This document shows positions 35,042-47,895 of a stretch of DNA of 64,000 nt, piece after piece. Made by a program: the position numbers and the translations under genes. The notes beneath the pieces are model-generated. The model made no database searches. It was given only the letters and a program-made list of their open reading frames with translations, and had not been told where the DNA came from. Position 1 is the first letter of the stretch. The number at the start of each line of letters is the position of its first letter. This stretch comes from Krasilnikovozyma curviuscula (lineage: Eukaryota; Basidiomycota; Tremellomycetes; Cystofilobasidiales; Mrakiaceae): positions 1 through 64,000 of the forward strand of contig MVAQ01000039.1 of NCBI GenBank assembly GCA_014825775.1, written 5' to 3'.

Positions 35042-37527
35042 TCATGCTCGCCCATTAAACAACAAATGGAACCCAAACATAACTCCAACAGCTATTGCCG
35101 TCGAGCCATACACGACGGCATTCCTCGTCGCGTCCGACGTCGACCCTGAACTTGAGCTGCCACCTAGCGAGCCGATCCCACCACGGCCATTGCTCGTCGC
35201 GAGCACCGAAGGGTTAACGGATGCACCGCCTGTAGTTGCAGATGCCACACCAGCACCCGTCGTAGTCGTTGTGTAGATTTCTGTGTTCGACGCTGTCGAC
35301 TCGGACAGGGCGTCGGACGTCAGATAGACAATAGCGATGGATGGGGCGTATACTGGGACGCTGCACAAGTTTTGGTCCGTGTTACAGGTGATAGTGACCG
35401 TGGTATTAGTTCCTTTCATCGTTCCATCACTAGAGACCAAATCGACAGGTGTGATCAACGATGAATGAACCCGAGAGCGGTCTGGAAGAAAAAGCTCACC
35501 TTGCCCAAGATGTCCCAAGTGTTTGACCGGCCCAAGTGATATTGTACTGCTCAGACACAGAGGGAGCTCGGAGATATCTAACGTAAACATTTGAAGGCGC
35601 CGTCGTCCAACCGTTCAGGATCGCGTTGTAGTTGCTCGCACCGGTAGAATCAGAGACATAGTTGAAGAGGACCAGCTTGGTTGGCGCTCCATTCTCATAC
35701 ACCGCGTACATAGGAGTGTACTGTGTTGAGGTGCTGTTGATCGAGGTCATGTCTACAATCTGAGAGACGTTGGATTTGCCGAAAACTTCAGCGACGAGCA
35801 ATGCAGAGTAGTAAGTCGATCCTGTCGTCCACTGTTGAGTTCCTTTACCAAATTCAAGAGATACGTTGTATGCTGGTGGCGTAAAGGGGTTGTAGTACGC
35901 TGAACTCCCCCCGACATGCAAGAAGGCATTGCTGAATCCGCTCGAGGCAAGTTGGAGCGCCCAATCAGCGATGAACATTGTTGCACCAAATGAATCCGCA
36001 AGACCTTGACCAAGACCAGAACAGGAGAGACTAATGGCGTGAGAAAAAAAAAACAATCGTGAGTCAATGAACCGTGGAGATAACTGCCATGGCACGCACG
36101 TGTTGGTCTCTGTCATGTAAGTGGGCAGGCTAGAAGAAGTGATGTTCTGGACCGCTTGAGTGTACGGAGCAATGAGAGAAGTTGCAAGTGAATGATTCAA
36201 GTAGTCGGAGAACACCGTCTGAGCTGAGACAGATCCATCACAAGCGAATCTGAGAGCAAAGCAAATAAGTAAGTGTCACTGAAAGTAGAAGTGGCTGGAG
36301 CGAAAGAGAAACACTCACGTTGGATACTGAGTGAAAGAGACGGCCTTCATCTCCGACCCAAATGTGCTCAACAGCCCACTGGCAATCATTTGATCTGGCG
36401 TCCAAGAGCCCTGAGTAGAAGGGATAACAAGGGAGCCGCTGATGCCAGACATGGCTGCGACGGCTGTCTGGACTTGAGATGTCCAAGTAGGGATATCCCA
36501 GGTCCCATTCCGTCGTCCTTGAGAGCTGTAGAGGTCTGGGTCTTGTCCTAGCTGGAGACCGATCTGCGGGGTCATAAAGAAGGGTCGTCAACTCAACATA
36601 CTATTCCACCTCAGATCTGGAAAAGAGGACATTCAGATGAGATGTACTCACCAGTTTGCTACCTAGTATCGACTTAGCATTGGTGGTGATTTCAGCCTGG
36701 TTCGTGACGTTGTTAGGGTCCGAGAAGCTGAGACCAATGAGCCATTGGGCGTTGATTTCATTCAGCGTGGTAAACAATTCCGTTGTATAGTCAACCGTGG
36801 GAGAAGAAGCGCTTCCGACCTTCTCGAGCATGGCGCTGCTGTCGAGCTGTTGATTGACGTAGAGCAGCGAGCCTTCCTGCGATGAGCCACCGATGCGGAC
36901 GGCAGGAGCGATACCCGTACGCTCATATAGGTTGTTAAGGTAGTTGAGGAATGGCACTTTGAGGTCTCCTGAGGATACAGCGACTGTTCAAGCGGAAAGA
37001 TAGGAGTTAGCTTTAGTTTCATGCCAGGACGGTCAGCTAACAAAAACCGCCGACAGGAACTCTGGCATTGATAAGACGGATTTGAGCTGGATAAACGAAT
37101 CCAGCAACTCTGAAATACCTCTCTCCAAATAATAGACAGAAGTAACACGATCAAAGTACGAAAATTTGAACGGTTACTAACCAACGTTGGTGAACGAGCT
37201 CAATTCAACAGAAAAGCCCAAGAAATCGCCGCTCACATCCCCACTAAGCGTCCAGAGATCAGCAGCAGCTGAAGTAGCATCAGGCGGGAAACTCCAAGTG
37301 ATTTCGGTAGGTAGGCCAGCTGGAACAGATGGTGCCGTAAGGACCGTTGTGTCGAACACAGGTTGAGTCGAACTTGACGTCGCTGCTGTCGCAGATGTTG
37401 TTGCTGAACCTGTGGTGGTAGTAAATGTGGTGTAAAGCTGATAGTCTGCTTGGACTGCCGATGGGACTGTCACTGTAATTGCTATCAGACTGGCGAGGAC
37501 CAGAGACGAGGAAGAGGACCGCAGCAT
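35042..37527 (-). CDS. secreted glycoside hydrolase family 79 (beta-glucuronidase-like)
   Basis: ATG 37527, stop 35042, about 740 residues in roughly eight exons. Signal peptide SLVLASLIAITVTVPSAVQA, then a Ser/Thr-rich stretch. GH79-like parts: LPTEITWSFPPDAT, FLGFSVELSSF, FLNYLNNLYERTGIAPAVRI, GGSSQEGSLLYVNQ, WLIGLSFSDPNNVTNQAEIT, IGLQLGQDPDLYSSQGRRNG (the position where GH79 enzymes usually carry the NEP-type acid/base; here it reads GQDPDLY), LPTYMTETNTC (candidate nucleophile Glu), GLGQGLADSFGATMFIADWAL and FLHVGGSSAYYNPFTPP. The tail is Ser/Gly-rich with a final hydrophobic segment (AVVYGSTAIAVGVMFGFHLLF), so it may be GPI-anchored or membrane-bound. The family removes glucuronic acid from glycans. 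Several sequons agree with secretion. Confidence 0.85.
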
Positions 37528-37997
37528 GGCAGGCCGCGTGAAACAGCACAGATCAGAAGACTTGAGAGGACCAACAGACACAAGGAATCGGTGAGAGGGA
37601 GCTGATAGGATTTGAAGGACCTGTATTTACGGAGAAGATAAGATTTGACAAAAAAAAAAAGCGAGTTCGTTACTGTTTGCTTTCTGAAACTCTGAAATGG
37701 CTGCGACTGCTGGTGCGTAGCCACAGAGGCCACCGAATGTTTTTTCTGGGACTACTTGTTTTTGTTGACAGCAGAACTTGTTCTAGATATCGAATAGGTA
37801 GCTTTTGGTATCGTGATTCTTCGGGAACGGCCTGTGGAACCAATGCTATGTGCTTACTTCGCCCCTCTCGCACTCTCGCGCAACTAGCGCGACCAATTCT
37901 TACCTCTCGCTGACGAGCATCTTCAGCAAATTTCACCACAACTCTCCCACCTTCCTTTGGAACACTGGCTCGTGAAGCAGCAATCCCCTTGCAGAGT
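37528..37997. promoter_or_regulatory. divergent promoter region GH79 / PAP2
   Basis: 470 bases between two divergent start codons, so it serves both genes. It holds an A-run (about 37651-37661). No gene is seen. Confidence 0.4.
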
Positions 37998-39399
37998 ATG
38001 GCCCCGTTCTCCCTTCCTTTCTTCAACACCAACGCGAACGAGAGGACATCAACCGTCCATCGGGTCAACTTCCACGACGTGCTCAAGTCGTACGGTATCG
38101 ATTGGTGAGCTGGCATTCCTTCATCAATGGCTGGAATGCTCTAGTGGGAGTGGTATTGACTCCTATCTTCCCTGACAGGGTCGCCGTTGTTGCCTTGTGG
38201 TTCTTCTTGAAGTGGTTCTCCACCGTGCCAGGATTCCAACGAGAGTTCTCCCTTGACAAAGACATCACGTACGTCTCACTTTTCATCTTTATCATGTCTT
38301 TCTTTGACTCAGAGATGGGCTTCCGTTGCAGCATCCAGCACACCTTCGCCGTCCACGAAAGAGTACCCTCCAGGCTGCTCCTCATCATCTCCCTCATCAT
38401 CCCACTCAGCTCCTTGGTCCTCATCTCCATCGCATTTGTTAGAAACTCATGGGATACTCATAATGCAGTCTTGTCTTTGTTCTGGTGAGCACTCATCCCA
38501 GGGAGTTGCCGGCTTAAAGCGCGGAAAGTTGGCACACATGCACACCCCTTCTAACCAACTTTTCATCTCATCCTTGCCAGGTCATACACTACTGCTGGAT
38601 TGGTCACTCAATTCATCAAGATCTGTGTTGGTCGGTGCGTCCCCTTTCCCGCGAACCTAAATAAAGGGACCTTCACTCGCTGACTCTCATTTTCTTTTTT
38701 ATGACTGCCAGCCCACGTCCAGACCTGATCAATCGCTGTCTCCCTCTCGCTGGTGCACACGATGCATACCCATACGGTCTGTCTAACGCGACTATCTGTA
38801 CACAAACAAACATGGGCCTGCTGCACGACGGCTTCAAGTCTTTCCCGTCGGGCCACTCATCGCTGTCCTTCGCCGGCCTGGGAATTGTGTGCTTCTACCT
38901 GTGTGGAAAACTTAAGCTGTTTGGTATTAGAGGACATGGTGTCAGAGCATGGGTACCTATGATGCCTCTACTCCTTGCTAGTTGGGTTGCGGTCTCGAGA
39001 ACGGCGGATAACCGGTGAGTTTGTGGCCGCAGTTGCTCCATATTACCACCAGTTCATACAGCTGACCCTACTCGTTCGTTATTAATTTGATAGTCACCAT
39101 TGGTCTGACAGTGAGTATCCTCATCAGTCTTTGCCATCATCCATCTCCAACCTCGTGCACTGATACATTTCCTGCTAATCATAGTTCTCGTCGGCTCCCT
39201 CCTAGGCTTCATCGTCTCCTACATCTCCTACCGAGGTTACTTCCCACCTCTTCACCACGTGCACTCTGAGCTCCCTTACGCACCCAGGGAGTCGACCGAC
39301 GAGGTGGATGGTAGCTACGAGAGGCTAGAGACTGGTAACGGGGATGAATCCGCGGCTCATAGTGATAGAGTAGCGTTGAGACCTTCTTCGGATGAGTGA
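37998..39399 (+). CDS. PAP2-family lipid phosphatase (Dpp1/Lpp1-like)
   Basis: ATG 37998 (MAPFSLPFFNTNANERT), TGA 39397-39399, about 350 residues, introns at about 38104-38179, 38270-38330, 38486-38580, 38634-38710 and two near 39014-39183. Integral membrane protein with about six helices. The three PAP2 motifs are present: KICVGRPRP (motif 1), SFPSGHSSLSFAG (motif 2) and SRTADNRHHWSDILVGSLLG (motif 3, rebuilt across a 17-nt exon reading HHWSD). The family dephosphorylates diacylglycerol pyrophosphate, phosphatidate and related lipids at vacuole, Golgi or plasma membrane. The acidic C-terminal tail faces the cytosol by prediction. Confidence 0.93.
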
Positions 39400-40028
39400 G
39401 GAGCGAAGAAGGGAATGCTGCTGTGGTGATGAGACAGGTCAGACGTGACCTGCTCCTGGCAAACAGCCCGATCGCGATAAAGGCGGTCGGGTGATGCCTA
39501 TGAAGAACTTGGTCGAAATTGATAGCAAGCAAAACATTTGGATCTTATAGAATATTCAATCATCTGGTTCAATTATCTGGTCCGCACGTACAGAGAAATT
39601 ACACAGTGGGAACTGGGTTTGAAAGAGCCGAGTAATTGTGAGGGTGAGGCGGGCAGCCACTAGTCAAAGAGTACACGGCTCGTTTTTGCACTTTTTATAG
39701 CTCTATACGCTGTTCTTTAACTCTGTTCTCCATCTGATAGTGAATTGGGCGACGATGGCGAGGAAGCTACAGCAGACTGTATGATTTAAGAAAGCGATGG
39801 GCAAGGAAGAGATCCGGTAAAGAAAGGACCAAAATTTCTACATTCCTGAGTCTTCAGGAGATTCCTTCAGGGCTTCTGTTTGCGAGCGATGTGGGACCCT
39901 CGCCGGAGGTGGCGCACTGACACGGTCGTCTGCGCATAGAGCCTAAGCGGCTACCATGAGGAGCTTTATAGATCTCACCAGAGCCTCCTCTGAACGTCCA
40001 TCTCAGCTGCAAACTCGTCTTACACGAA
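39400..40028. other. intergenic, amine oxidase promoter
   Basis: 629 bases between two rightward genes. The left part is the PAP2 3' flank. TATA-like CTTTTTATAGCTC at about 39691-39703 lies about 330 bases before the amine oxidase ATG. No gene is seen. Confidence 0.45.
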
Positions 40029-43000
40029 ATGGAACATTCCAAGGCAGCTTACGAGCCGTTGCTCGCTGCTGATGACAAGCCAGAGTATCCAGATGCAACA
40101 CACGCCAAATCTGGCTCGACCGCCAAATCGACGTCGCCCTCGAAATCCAAGTTCTCGATTGGTGTCTTCGCCTTCCTCCTTATTTTTGTCCTTCCTCTCG
40201 TCTTCTACGTCGAGTCATCAGGTCGATTCGGAAACAACAGTTTGGCTGAAGTCGTTGGCTTATCTGAGGACGACGCGGAGGAATTGACTGGTGTTTGTCC
40301 CTCTCCCGATCCACTCCCCGTCAAAGCTCCCAAAAAGAGTAAGCACTATCAATATTCTGTTGATCTCTCTCTTCTCCGATCTGACGATTATCTCACTACG
40401 CTACGAACGGTACTCAAGACATCTGGAAGAATCTAAACCTAACTGAAGCAACCGCCATCCGTAAATGGCTTTGGGATCCAGAGCGCAACTTCAATTTAAC
40501 TAAGAGTTCTTGGGCTAACGAACGAGATAACGCTATCTTCCTCATTGAAGCCTTTGCGCCAAAGAAAGGCGCCGCTCTTGCCTATCTCAACGGAGATGCT
40601 GAAGCACCAGCCAAGTATGCTCATGTAAGTTCATCTAATCCCACCGCTGCTAGTATCTGAGATGGACTATTCATAGCACCTACTCTTTTCGATGTCTCCC
40701 GACCATCACTGACCTTGGCGACCTTCTCCCGTCGTAGGCTGTCATTCATCACGGCAACACTGAAGAGATCAAGGATTGGCTGATTGGTCCTCTCCCACTC
40801 GGGCCAGAGACTAAGATCAGACAACTCACCGAGATCTATCACCAGCCAGACATCCCATACAACGCCGGTCGTCATTTCCTGGGAAACAGCTCTCAGATGG
40901 GAGCGTTCATGAAGGCAACTTTGGCTCCGTTGGCTGAGGTAACTCAGGACTTGTTTGGTGCTGTTGCTACTGGAATGATGAACGATACTCTCATTGCAGG
41001 AGGTGAGTTGCCTTGCCGCCCAATCTCGCGACTGGGCTTTGTTCTTGATTGCTCACGCCATTCTCATTTCATTTCAAAAAGGAACCTCACCAATGTCATA
41101 CGATGGCACCTGGAGAAGAGTTTGGATGGGTTTCAAGCTCAGTAAGTGAACTAATTAGCATCTGGATAAAGCTGTCGGCGCCTAAAAACTCACTTCCCTT
41201 TTCTTTCGTTACAGACATCCCCGGCTTTTACCTGCACCCAGTAGATCTCTACATGTACATGGAGATGACTGGAACAGACTCTGCCAACTGGAAAGTGCTA
41301 TCTGTCATCTATAATCACCAAGTCTTCAATTCCGTCGCCGAGTTCAAGGCAGCATGGGCATCTGGAACGCTGATCCGCTCCGTCTCGCCAGAAAACGACG
41401 GCAGCGGCTGGTCTACCCGCACTCGAAAGGGCAATAAGAGAGATCTTGATGAGCGTGCTGGACCGAGACAGGTTTCCTTCAACGGTCCTCGTATGAGAAT
41501 TGACAGGGAGAACGACTACTTCACGTGGATGGGCTGGTCCATGTACATGGGCTTTGAAAGAGATATGGGTAGGTGACCGATTGACTTCTTCAGAATCAGC
41601 TGCTTACTACTTGTCTTCTAGGACTTAACCTGTGGGACATTAACTTCAGAGGCGAACGAATCATCTACGAGCTTTCTGCCCAAGAAGCGATGGCACAGTA
41701 TTCTGGCAATGATGCTCACCAGAGTACCACAGTGTTCCTTGATAGAGCTTTTGGAATGGGTGAGTATTCAATTTAAGCTGCTCTTGGTGTAAAGGGGTCC
41801 GCAAAGAGCACGATACAAGTCGCTGAGTGTGATGGATTGGGTCTGGCGCATCCTGCTTCTAGTTTTTCCCGCTGCTGATTGACTTTTCCCGATATTTCTA
41901 GGAGCCTGCGTTAAAGAGCTGATGGTCGGATACGACTGCCCATCTGAAGCGCTCTATCTGCCTGCGACCGTCCATACCGCTATAGGCTCTTCCACAAGAA
42001 TCAACGGCGTTTGCATCTTCGAATCTCAAGACACTCGTCCTTTGAGCAGACATACGGGTTGGGGTAAAGACGAGGCTGGTGCTATCAAAGCTTACGAGCT
42101 TACTGTCAGATCCATCTCAACGGTTGGAAATTACGATTAGTGAGTCCTCGAAACGGAATCTGGGCCAGCATTATCTCATCGCTTCATCGCTATCCCCCAA
42201 TCTAGCTTCTTCGATTACAAATTCCAACTCGATGGTACGGTTGAAATTAGACTTTCTGCTAGTGGTTATCTCCAAGGTGGTGTCTGGGACGACCAGCAGT
42301 CCAGCTACGGTCATCAGATCCGACAGACGTCGATGGGTAACCTTCATGACCATATGATCAACTGTAAGCATTTTCTTACTCCATACTATCTTCAGAATTT
42401 CAGCTGCTGATCGTTTTTACCATTTTAGACAAGATTGACTTCGATATCGCCGGAGAGGAGAATACTATGATGGCCATCTCTCTAGAACAAGAGTCCATCG
42501 AGCAGCCATGGCACCAAGACGACTGGGGAGTTAACAACCAGACAGTCGTTAGGAGACGAATGATCACAAGCGAAGATGAGTCGAAGCTCAACTACGCTGC
42601 TAATGGCGATGGAATGTATGTTGTGGTGAATCAAAACAAGACAAACGCGTGGGGCAATCCAAGAGGAGTGAGTAAACCTCCCTCTCCGCTAAATCTCTCA
42701 GTCGAAAAAAGGATTGATCCTTGTTAATTTCTACAGTATGCTATCCATCCAGGAGCAAGTGCAGTTCATTTGTCGAACTTGCATTGCAAGAGAACCGAGA
42801 AGAACGTTAATTGGGGCAAGAACAACTTGGCTGTGACCAAGCACCATGATAATGAGCTTTACAGTTCCTCCATGTGGAACATTGACTTGCCTGGGGTGAG
42901 TTTCTTTTCGTTTTCTTGACATTTCTGTCATTCATCCTCCACAGGTCACTGATACGCTTCAGCGTGGATAGGCTCCGACTGTCGACTTCGACAGGTTCTT

Positions 43001-43539
43001 TGATGGAGAAAGCATCGAGCAAGAGGACATTGTTGTATGGGCGAACTTAGGTACCCACCATCTTCCACATGCAGAGGACTCCCGTTAGTATATTGCATTG
43101 CAACCAGTGCGCCTTACCACTATCTGTCACTGACGCTCTTCTGTGTTTCGCGTAGCTCATACTCTCACCAACACAGCGACATCCTACATCTTGCTCACTC
43201 CTTGGAACTATAATGACTATGACGTGTAAGTGCAAGGATGGGAATGACTCTATGATTGTCAGTCTCTGGCGAAATCCTTTTGTTGATTATTTACCTTTTC
43301 TGCGATCCAGTTCCTTTGAATCTCAAAACGCAATAGTATTGAACCCAGGAACCCCAGGTGCTCTTTGGGATACCAATGAGTATGAAGTTAAACCAGAATT
43401 CTGTCTGCCAGCCAAGGCTAAGCCATTCACCTACCACGGACTTGTCTCTTATGAGGAAGATGGTACTCTCGCCAAGCCACTCTCCATTATTGAGACAAGG
43501 AAGGAGAATGAGAAGATTCACGCTATTTGGGCTGAGTAG
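40029..43539 (+). CDS. copper amine oxidase, membrane-anchored
   Basis: About 800 residues, ATG 40029 (MEHSKAAYEPLLAADD), TAG 43537-43539, about twelve exons. Copper amine oxidases turn primary amines into aldehyde, ammonia and hydrogen peroxide. The Tyr that becomes topaquinone lies in STVGNYDYFFD. The copper ligands fit HDH in GNLHDHMIN and the late His in GTHHLPHAED. Other conserved parts: MSYDGTWRRVWMGFKL, DLYMYMEMTG, NYFTWMGWSMY-like segment (NDYFTWMGWSMYM), GLNLWDINFRGERIIYELS and HPGASAVHLSNL. The N-terminus is cytosolic, then one hydrophobic anchor (FSIGVFAFLLIFVLPLVFYV) places the catalytic domain outside or in the lumen. This differs from the soluble peroxisomal enzymes of many yeasts; no C-terminal peroxisome signal is seen (ends IHAIWAE). 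Confidence 0.93.
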
Positions 43540-43943
43540 ATGTCGATGGATCAATAGATGCTGGATGCTATTTTTGTAAACTTGAGGTTTATTAACCTTT
43601 GCTAAACACCTTTCCACAGCAAGATCGTAACTCAGCAGCTGACAATTTGAGAAAAGACAAGAGAAGTCACAGACTCACCCTGAAAGACCAGTTGAAAATC
43701 GATCAACTTCTTGAAAACCGGGAGAGTAGAGGCAGCCATCGGCAGTGCTAGACACGAACGAGCGCACGACAACCACTCTCAAAACATTTGGACCCTCTGA
43801 GTAGCGAAGTAACACTGCAGCTGACGCTGCTGAAGGAGTTTGATACTCATCCACGGTATGTTTTCTTTAAGTGAATACTGCTCGTCCCTGTTTGGGCTAC
43901 TTCCTCATTCTGCCCTTCATTTCCTGATCAGCAGGTAGCAGGG
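43540..43943. other. intergenic, BYE1-like promoter
   Basis: 404 bases. A small inverted repeat AGGTTTATTAACCT (about 43575-43588) lies just after the amine oxidase stop and may mark its 3' end. No gene is seen. Confidence 0.4.
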
Positions 43944-46900
43944 ATGTCCAACACCACCACAAGTACTACACCTACAAAGAGGAGACGCTCTTCAACGAGG
44001 CAGAAGGAGAAGGTTGTGTACTGTATCTGTAAACAGCCTTATGACGAAGAGAAGGGAATGATTGCATGCGACGTCTGTGACAACTGGTAAGCTTGTTTCT
44101 TTTTCAAAGACCTTTTCCCTTGACAGAAGGAACTGATAGATGGATGATACTTCAGGTTTCATTGGGACTGCATTGGTGTTGATCAACAGTTGTACGAAGA
44201 CATCGGTAGGCTATAAACCCATTTTGTATTCCAGGTCGCACTCTCACACTCTGACAATTCCCTGCCCTCGTTTGTTTTTAGATCAATACGCTTGTGAAGC
44301 TTGTGAGAAGAGTACAGGACGTGTGACGACATGTGAGACTGTTTTCAGCTAAGGTTTCTCTTTTTTGATTTCAACTAATCCGTCGTCGTTGTCAGACAAG
44401 GACCTTTTTGTTTCTCCACCACCTCTTTCAGCACCCCACTCATCTCCATCTGTGAACGAAGAGGTCAAAGACGAGGAGGACTATCTCGGTTCGGACGGAG
44501 AGGATTCTGGGTCCGATTATGAAGTGACCTCTTCCCACAGAACCAAGAGGGCAAAGCTCAACTTGATGAATCCCGATCATTCGGACGATGAGTTGGTGCG
44601 TACTTCGTCATCTCTTTTCACCGTTTCCTGCTGATATATGATTTTGCTGAACATGATTTGCTGAACTTTACATAGGAAACCTCCATCCAGCCCAAGCGCG
44701 CTCCTTCCGGTCCCAAGCTTAAACGACGTACGAAAGCTAGCTCCGTCTCGACCCCGACTGTCAAGGCACAACCACCGGATGAAGAAACGAGAACCAGACG
44801 ATCAGCTCTCGATTCCGTTTTACCCGTGCTCAAACCTCTCTTCGGTGGAGATGAGGCCAAGACGAGTCAGTTTGGTGACGAAATGGAAGCAAAGATTTGG
44901 GAAGACGGTAAGGGAGATAGGAAAAAATACATGTTAGTTCTTTTTAAGAAATTAAGACTTGGGCTCTGGACTCAGATATTGCTCTTTTCATGTAGGGACA
45001 AAATGCGGTCAATCCGTTTCAATGTCGCCAAAGAAGACCGTGTAGCTCTCCGAACCGGAATATCGAGTGGAAACGTCACTGCCATTGCTCTTGCGACTAT
45101 GACAAGCACTGATCTGTGAGATTATGTCAGAAGATACTTCGTAGAGTTGTCATCGCTAATACCTTAATGAATTGACAGTGCATCAAACGCTCGCCAACAA
45201 GAACTTCAGAACTTGCAGGACTCGCTGCTGTCATCTCGGCTCTTGATCAAGAGTGAGGATGATGGAACCAGAGTTCACTATACACACAAAGGAGCGTTGG
45301 AGGCTCACGACCCAAGGATGGAAGCCGAGAAGATGGAGGCTATCGAGAGGACAAGGGAGGAGCAAGAGAGTAGAAGAAGAGCGGTAGACGAGGCTGCCAG
45401 AAGGGAAGCTGAGACATTTGTTGCTCCAAGTCCTGCTGAGATCCTACAAAGACAGATCCTACTGGAGCAAGAGCACGAAGAAGAAGAAGCTCTTTACAAG
45501 AAATCAACAACATCTCCTCAAGCACCTTCAAAGACTATCATCGGACAAGACTTGTCACCTGAAGATACGAGCTTTTTTAAGGATGCGTTCATCGATAGTC
45601 CAGAATCTGACGTATCTCCACCTAAGGCTTCCGTGCCGCTTCCAGCAGCGATCCTCGAGAAGGCCGCTGAAACTGAATCAAAACCGAAGCTAAACCCTTC
45701 CTCAAGACCGTCCTTTGACCTATCATCAGTTTGGGGAAATTCAGGAGAGGCTAACGATCCCTCAAATCCCGATGCAACATTCTCGTTTGATAGCTTCACG
45801 AATGACGGTGGCGAAGCGTTAGACATCTCTGATGTGCTGACGAACGATGTCTTGCCTCAGCCGGAATCTGGTGTAGTAACTGCTCCAAAGAATAGTGCGA
45901 GAGAAGTTGCAGAAGAAAAAGAGAAAGGTGTTGAAAGTATGAACGTCGTATGGAACGGCAGAGTGCGTATTATCTCATTGTTCTTCTCGGAGTTACTTGA
46001 CTGACTCTTATCTCGTACTGATCAGATCTTGAACGCTGACGGACTGGACATAACATCATTAGCTCGTCAGATTGGTGGTAAAACGATACCATCCTCATCT
46101 TCTCTCTGGTCACTCTTAATACCTACGCCGTCACTCAGTATCATTGGAAGAGTTCCTGTAAAGTCGTCGCGAGAGTTCTTGCAGCAGTGTCGACTGAACC
46201 CCAACAAAGATTTAGTCGTCGTCGCTTTTGAGGATACGTCATCATCTGAGGAAATGAAAGGAAAGGGCAAAGGTGATAATGATGACAGGTTGTCTGTGTT
46301 TGAGTTCTTGCACCAAAGAAAGTTAGTGTTCATCCTATCTTATCAGGCTGAATGTCGCCGCATATGCCATCCTATCTCTAGTACTGACAAGACTGGATTT
46401 TCCTCTTGTAGTCGAGATGGCCTTGTCAATCCATACGGTTCAGCTAAAACTGTTCCAACTGGTGCGGCGAAGGATATGTACCTACTTGCTATCAAACATT
46501 CTGATCCATTGCCTGAGGTACTCGAGTTGATGGATTCGTTTGCTTTGCCAAGTGAGAGAACTAAAGACTACCTCATCGGCATCTTTGTTCGACCAAAATC
46601 TGCCAGTGTTTCTTCTTCATCGAAGAAATCATCACTCGCGCCTCTCTCTCCTCTTCCCACGAGCATCGCTTCAGTCTCGAGCATACTGCCGCCCAAACCT
46701 GGTCCACTCCTACCCGTTATTCCAACCCCACCACCAGTATCTTCCCTACCAACATCTGTCGCCGCTGGATTCCCAAGCACCACACTTCCAGTCGCTTCCT
46801 TAGAACAACTCCTGTCGCTCTCTAAAAACGATCTCGATTCTCTCATGTCGACACTCACCAACGCTATGCCAGGCGCAGAGTTCCCCCCATCACTCCCAAA

Positions 46901-47324
46901 AGCACAACATCAGATGCCCCAGCCCCCAGGAATGACAGGGTATATGCCATCGATGCCAGCGGTACGAGATTACCCCCCTCCGATGCCTTATCCACCATTC
47001 CTAGCCGGCACACCGGGAGGATTCAATCCGCCACCACCAAATCCAGCATTATATGGCAGAACTCATGACATAATGCGCTCGCCTCAACATCTTACTCCTC
47101 CACCGGCTCCTTCAGGCCCATCTTCAGGTCCAGGCATCCACCCTTCTCGACTCGCGATGCTGAACCAACGACCGGAATCTCCTCAGAAGCAGCATCAACA
47201 TAATAACGGTGGTTGGGAACGAAGTAGTGCTGAGAACAATGAGAGAAGAGGTAGTCATGGAAGGGCACCAGGTGGCAGTGGTTCCCAGGGAGATGTGGGA
47301 TGGCGAGCAAGACGAGGAAGATGA
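43944..47324 (+). CDS. BYE1: Bye1-like transcription factor: PHD finger, TFIIS central domain, SPOC
   Basis: About 960 residues, ATG 43944 (MSNTTTSTTPTKRRRSS), TGA 47322-47324. PHD finger near the N-terminus: VYCICKQPYDEEKGMIACDV, then CDNWFHWDCIGVD and YACEACEKS give the Cys4-His-Cys3 pattern. The TFIIS-type central domain follows: RSALDSVLPVLKPLFGG, EAKIWEDGKGDRKKYMDKMR, SIRFNVAKEDRVALRTGI and ASNARQQELQNLQDSLL. Then a charged coiled region (EAEKMEAIERTREEQESRRR). The SPOC domain lies at about 45950-46580 (VVWNGRILNADGLDITSL; DYLIGIFVRPK). The C-terminus is Pro/Ser/Gly-rich. In yeast, Bye1 binds H3K4me3 and RNA polymerase II. Domain order matches that family. Confidence 0.88.
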
Positions 47325-47895
47325 AGGATGACTCGCTAACGGGTCACTCTCTCTTTCAGCCTACAACTTCAAATACAAATTACAACATCTTGAGGGCCGG
47401 CTTTTTAGTGTCTCAACTCTGGTCCTCTTAAGGACTATTGATAAGGAAGAAGAATTGGTGGCTGGTGGTGAAGTTGAGCAGGCGATGGGAATGTTGTATC
47501 TTGCATCCGACGGTTGTACTTATAAGTTTAATTTAGTATTTTAATTATGCGATTCAGGTTTCAGATAAAGTAAGGAGTTGATTTTTCTGCTCGGGGCTCA
47601 AGCGCTCATGGCTCAGCAGCTAGACCAGGTATTTTTTAATTCTATTTTTATGCTTCTTAGAGAAGTGACCGTTGACTCGACAATATAGTTCCAGCTTGCA
47701 TCAGAATGGACAACGTTGTGGTCTTCTTTCCAGATTGCACTTTGATTTTTACCACGCGCTTGAGCGGACATGACCCAAGGCGAGGCGGCTAACCGTTTCG
47801 TCCTCAGACCACGACTTTTTTTGCTTCGGTAGATGATCCTCCCATCTCTCTCCTCTCTAATTCTTTCTTCCCTTCCTTTCACAAAGCAACGTCCA
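47325..47895. other. intergenic, FAD oxidoreductase promoter
   Basis: 571 bases. The right end is a C/T-rich leader. An in-frame ATG at 47833 would add 21 residues (MILPSLSSLILSSLPFTKQR) to the next gene. No other gene is seen. Confidence 0.4.
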
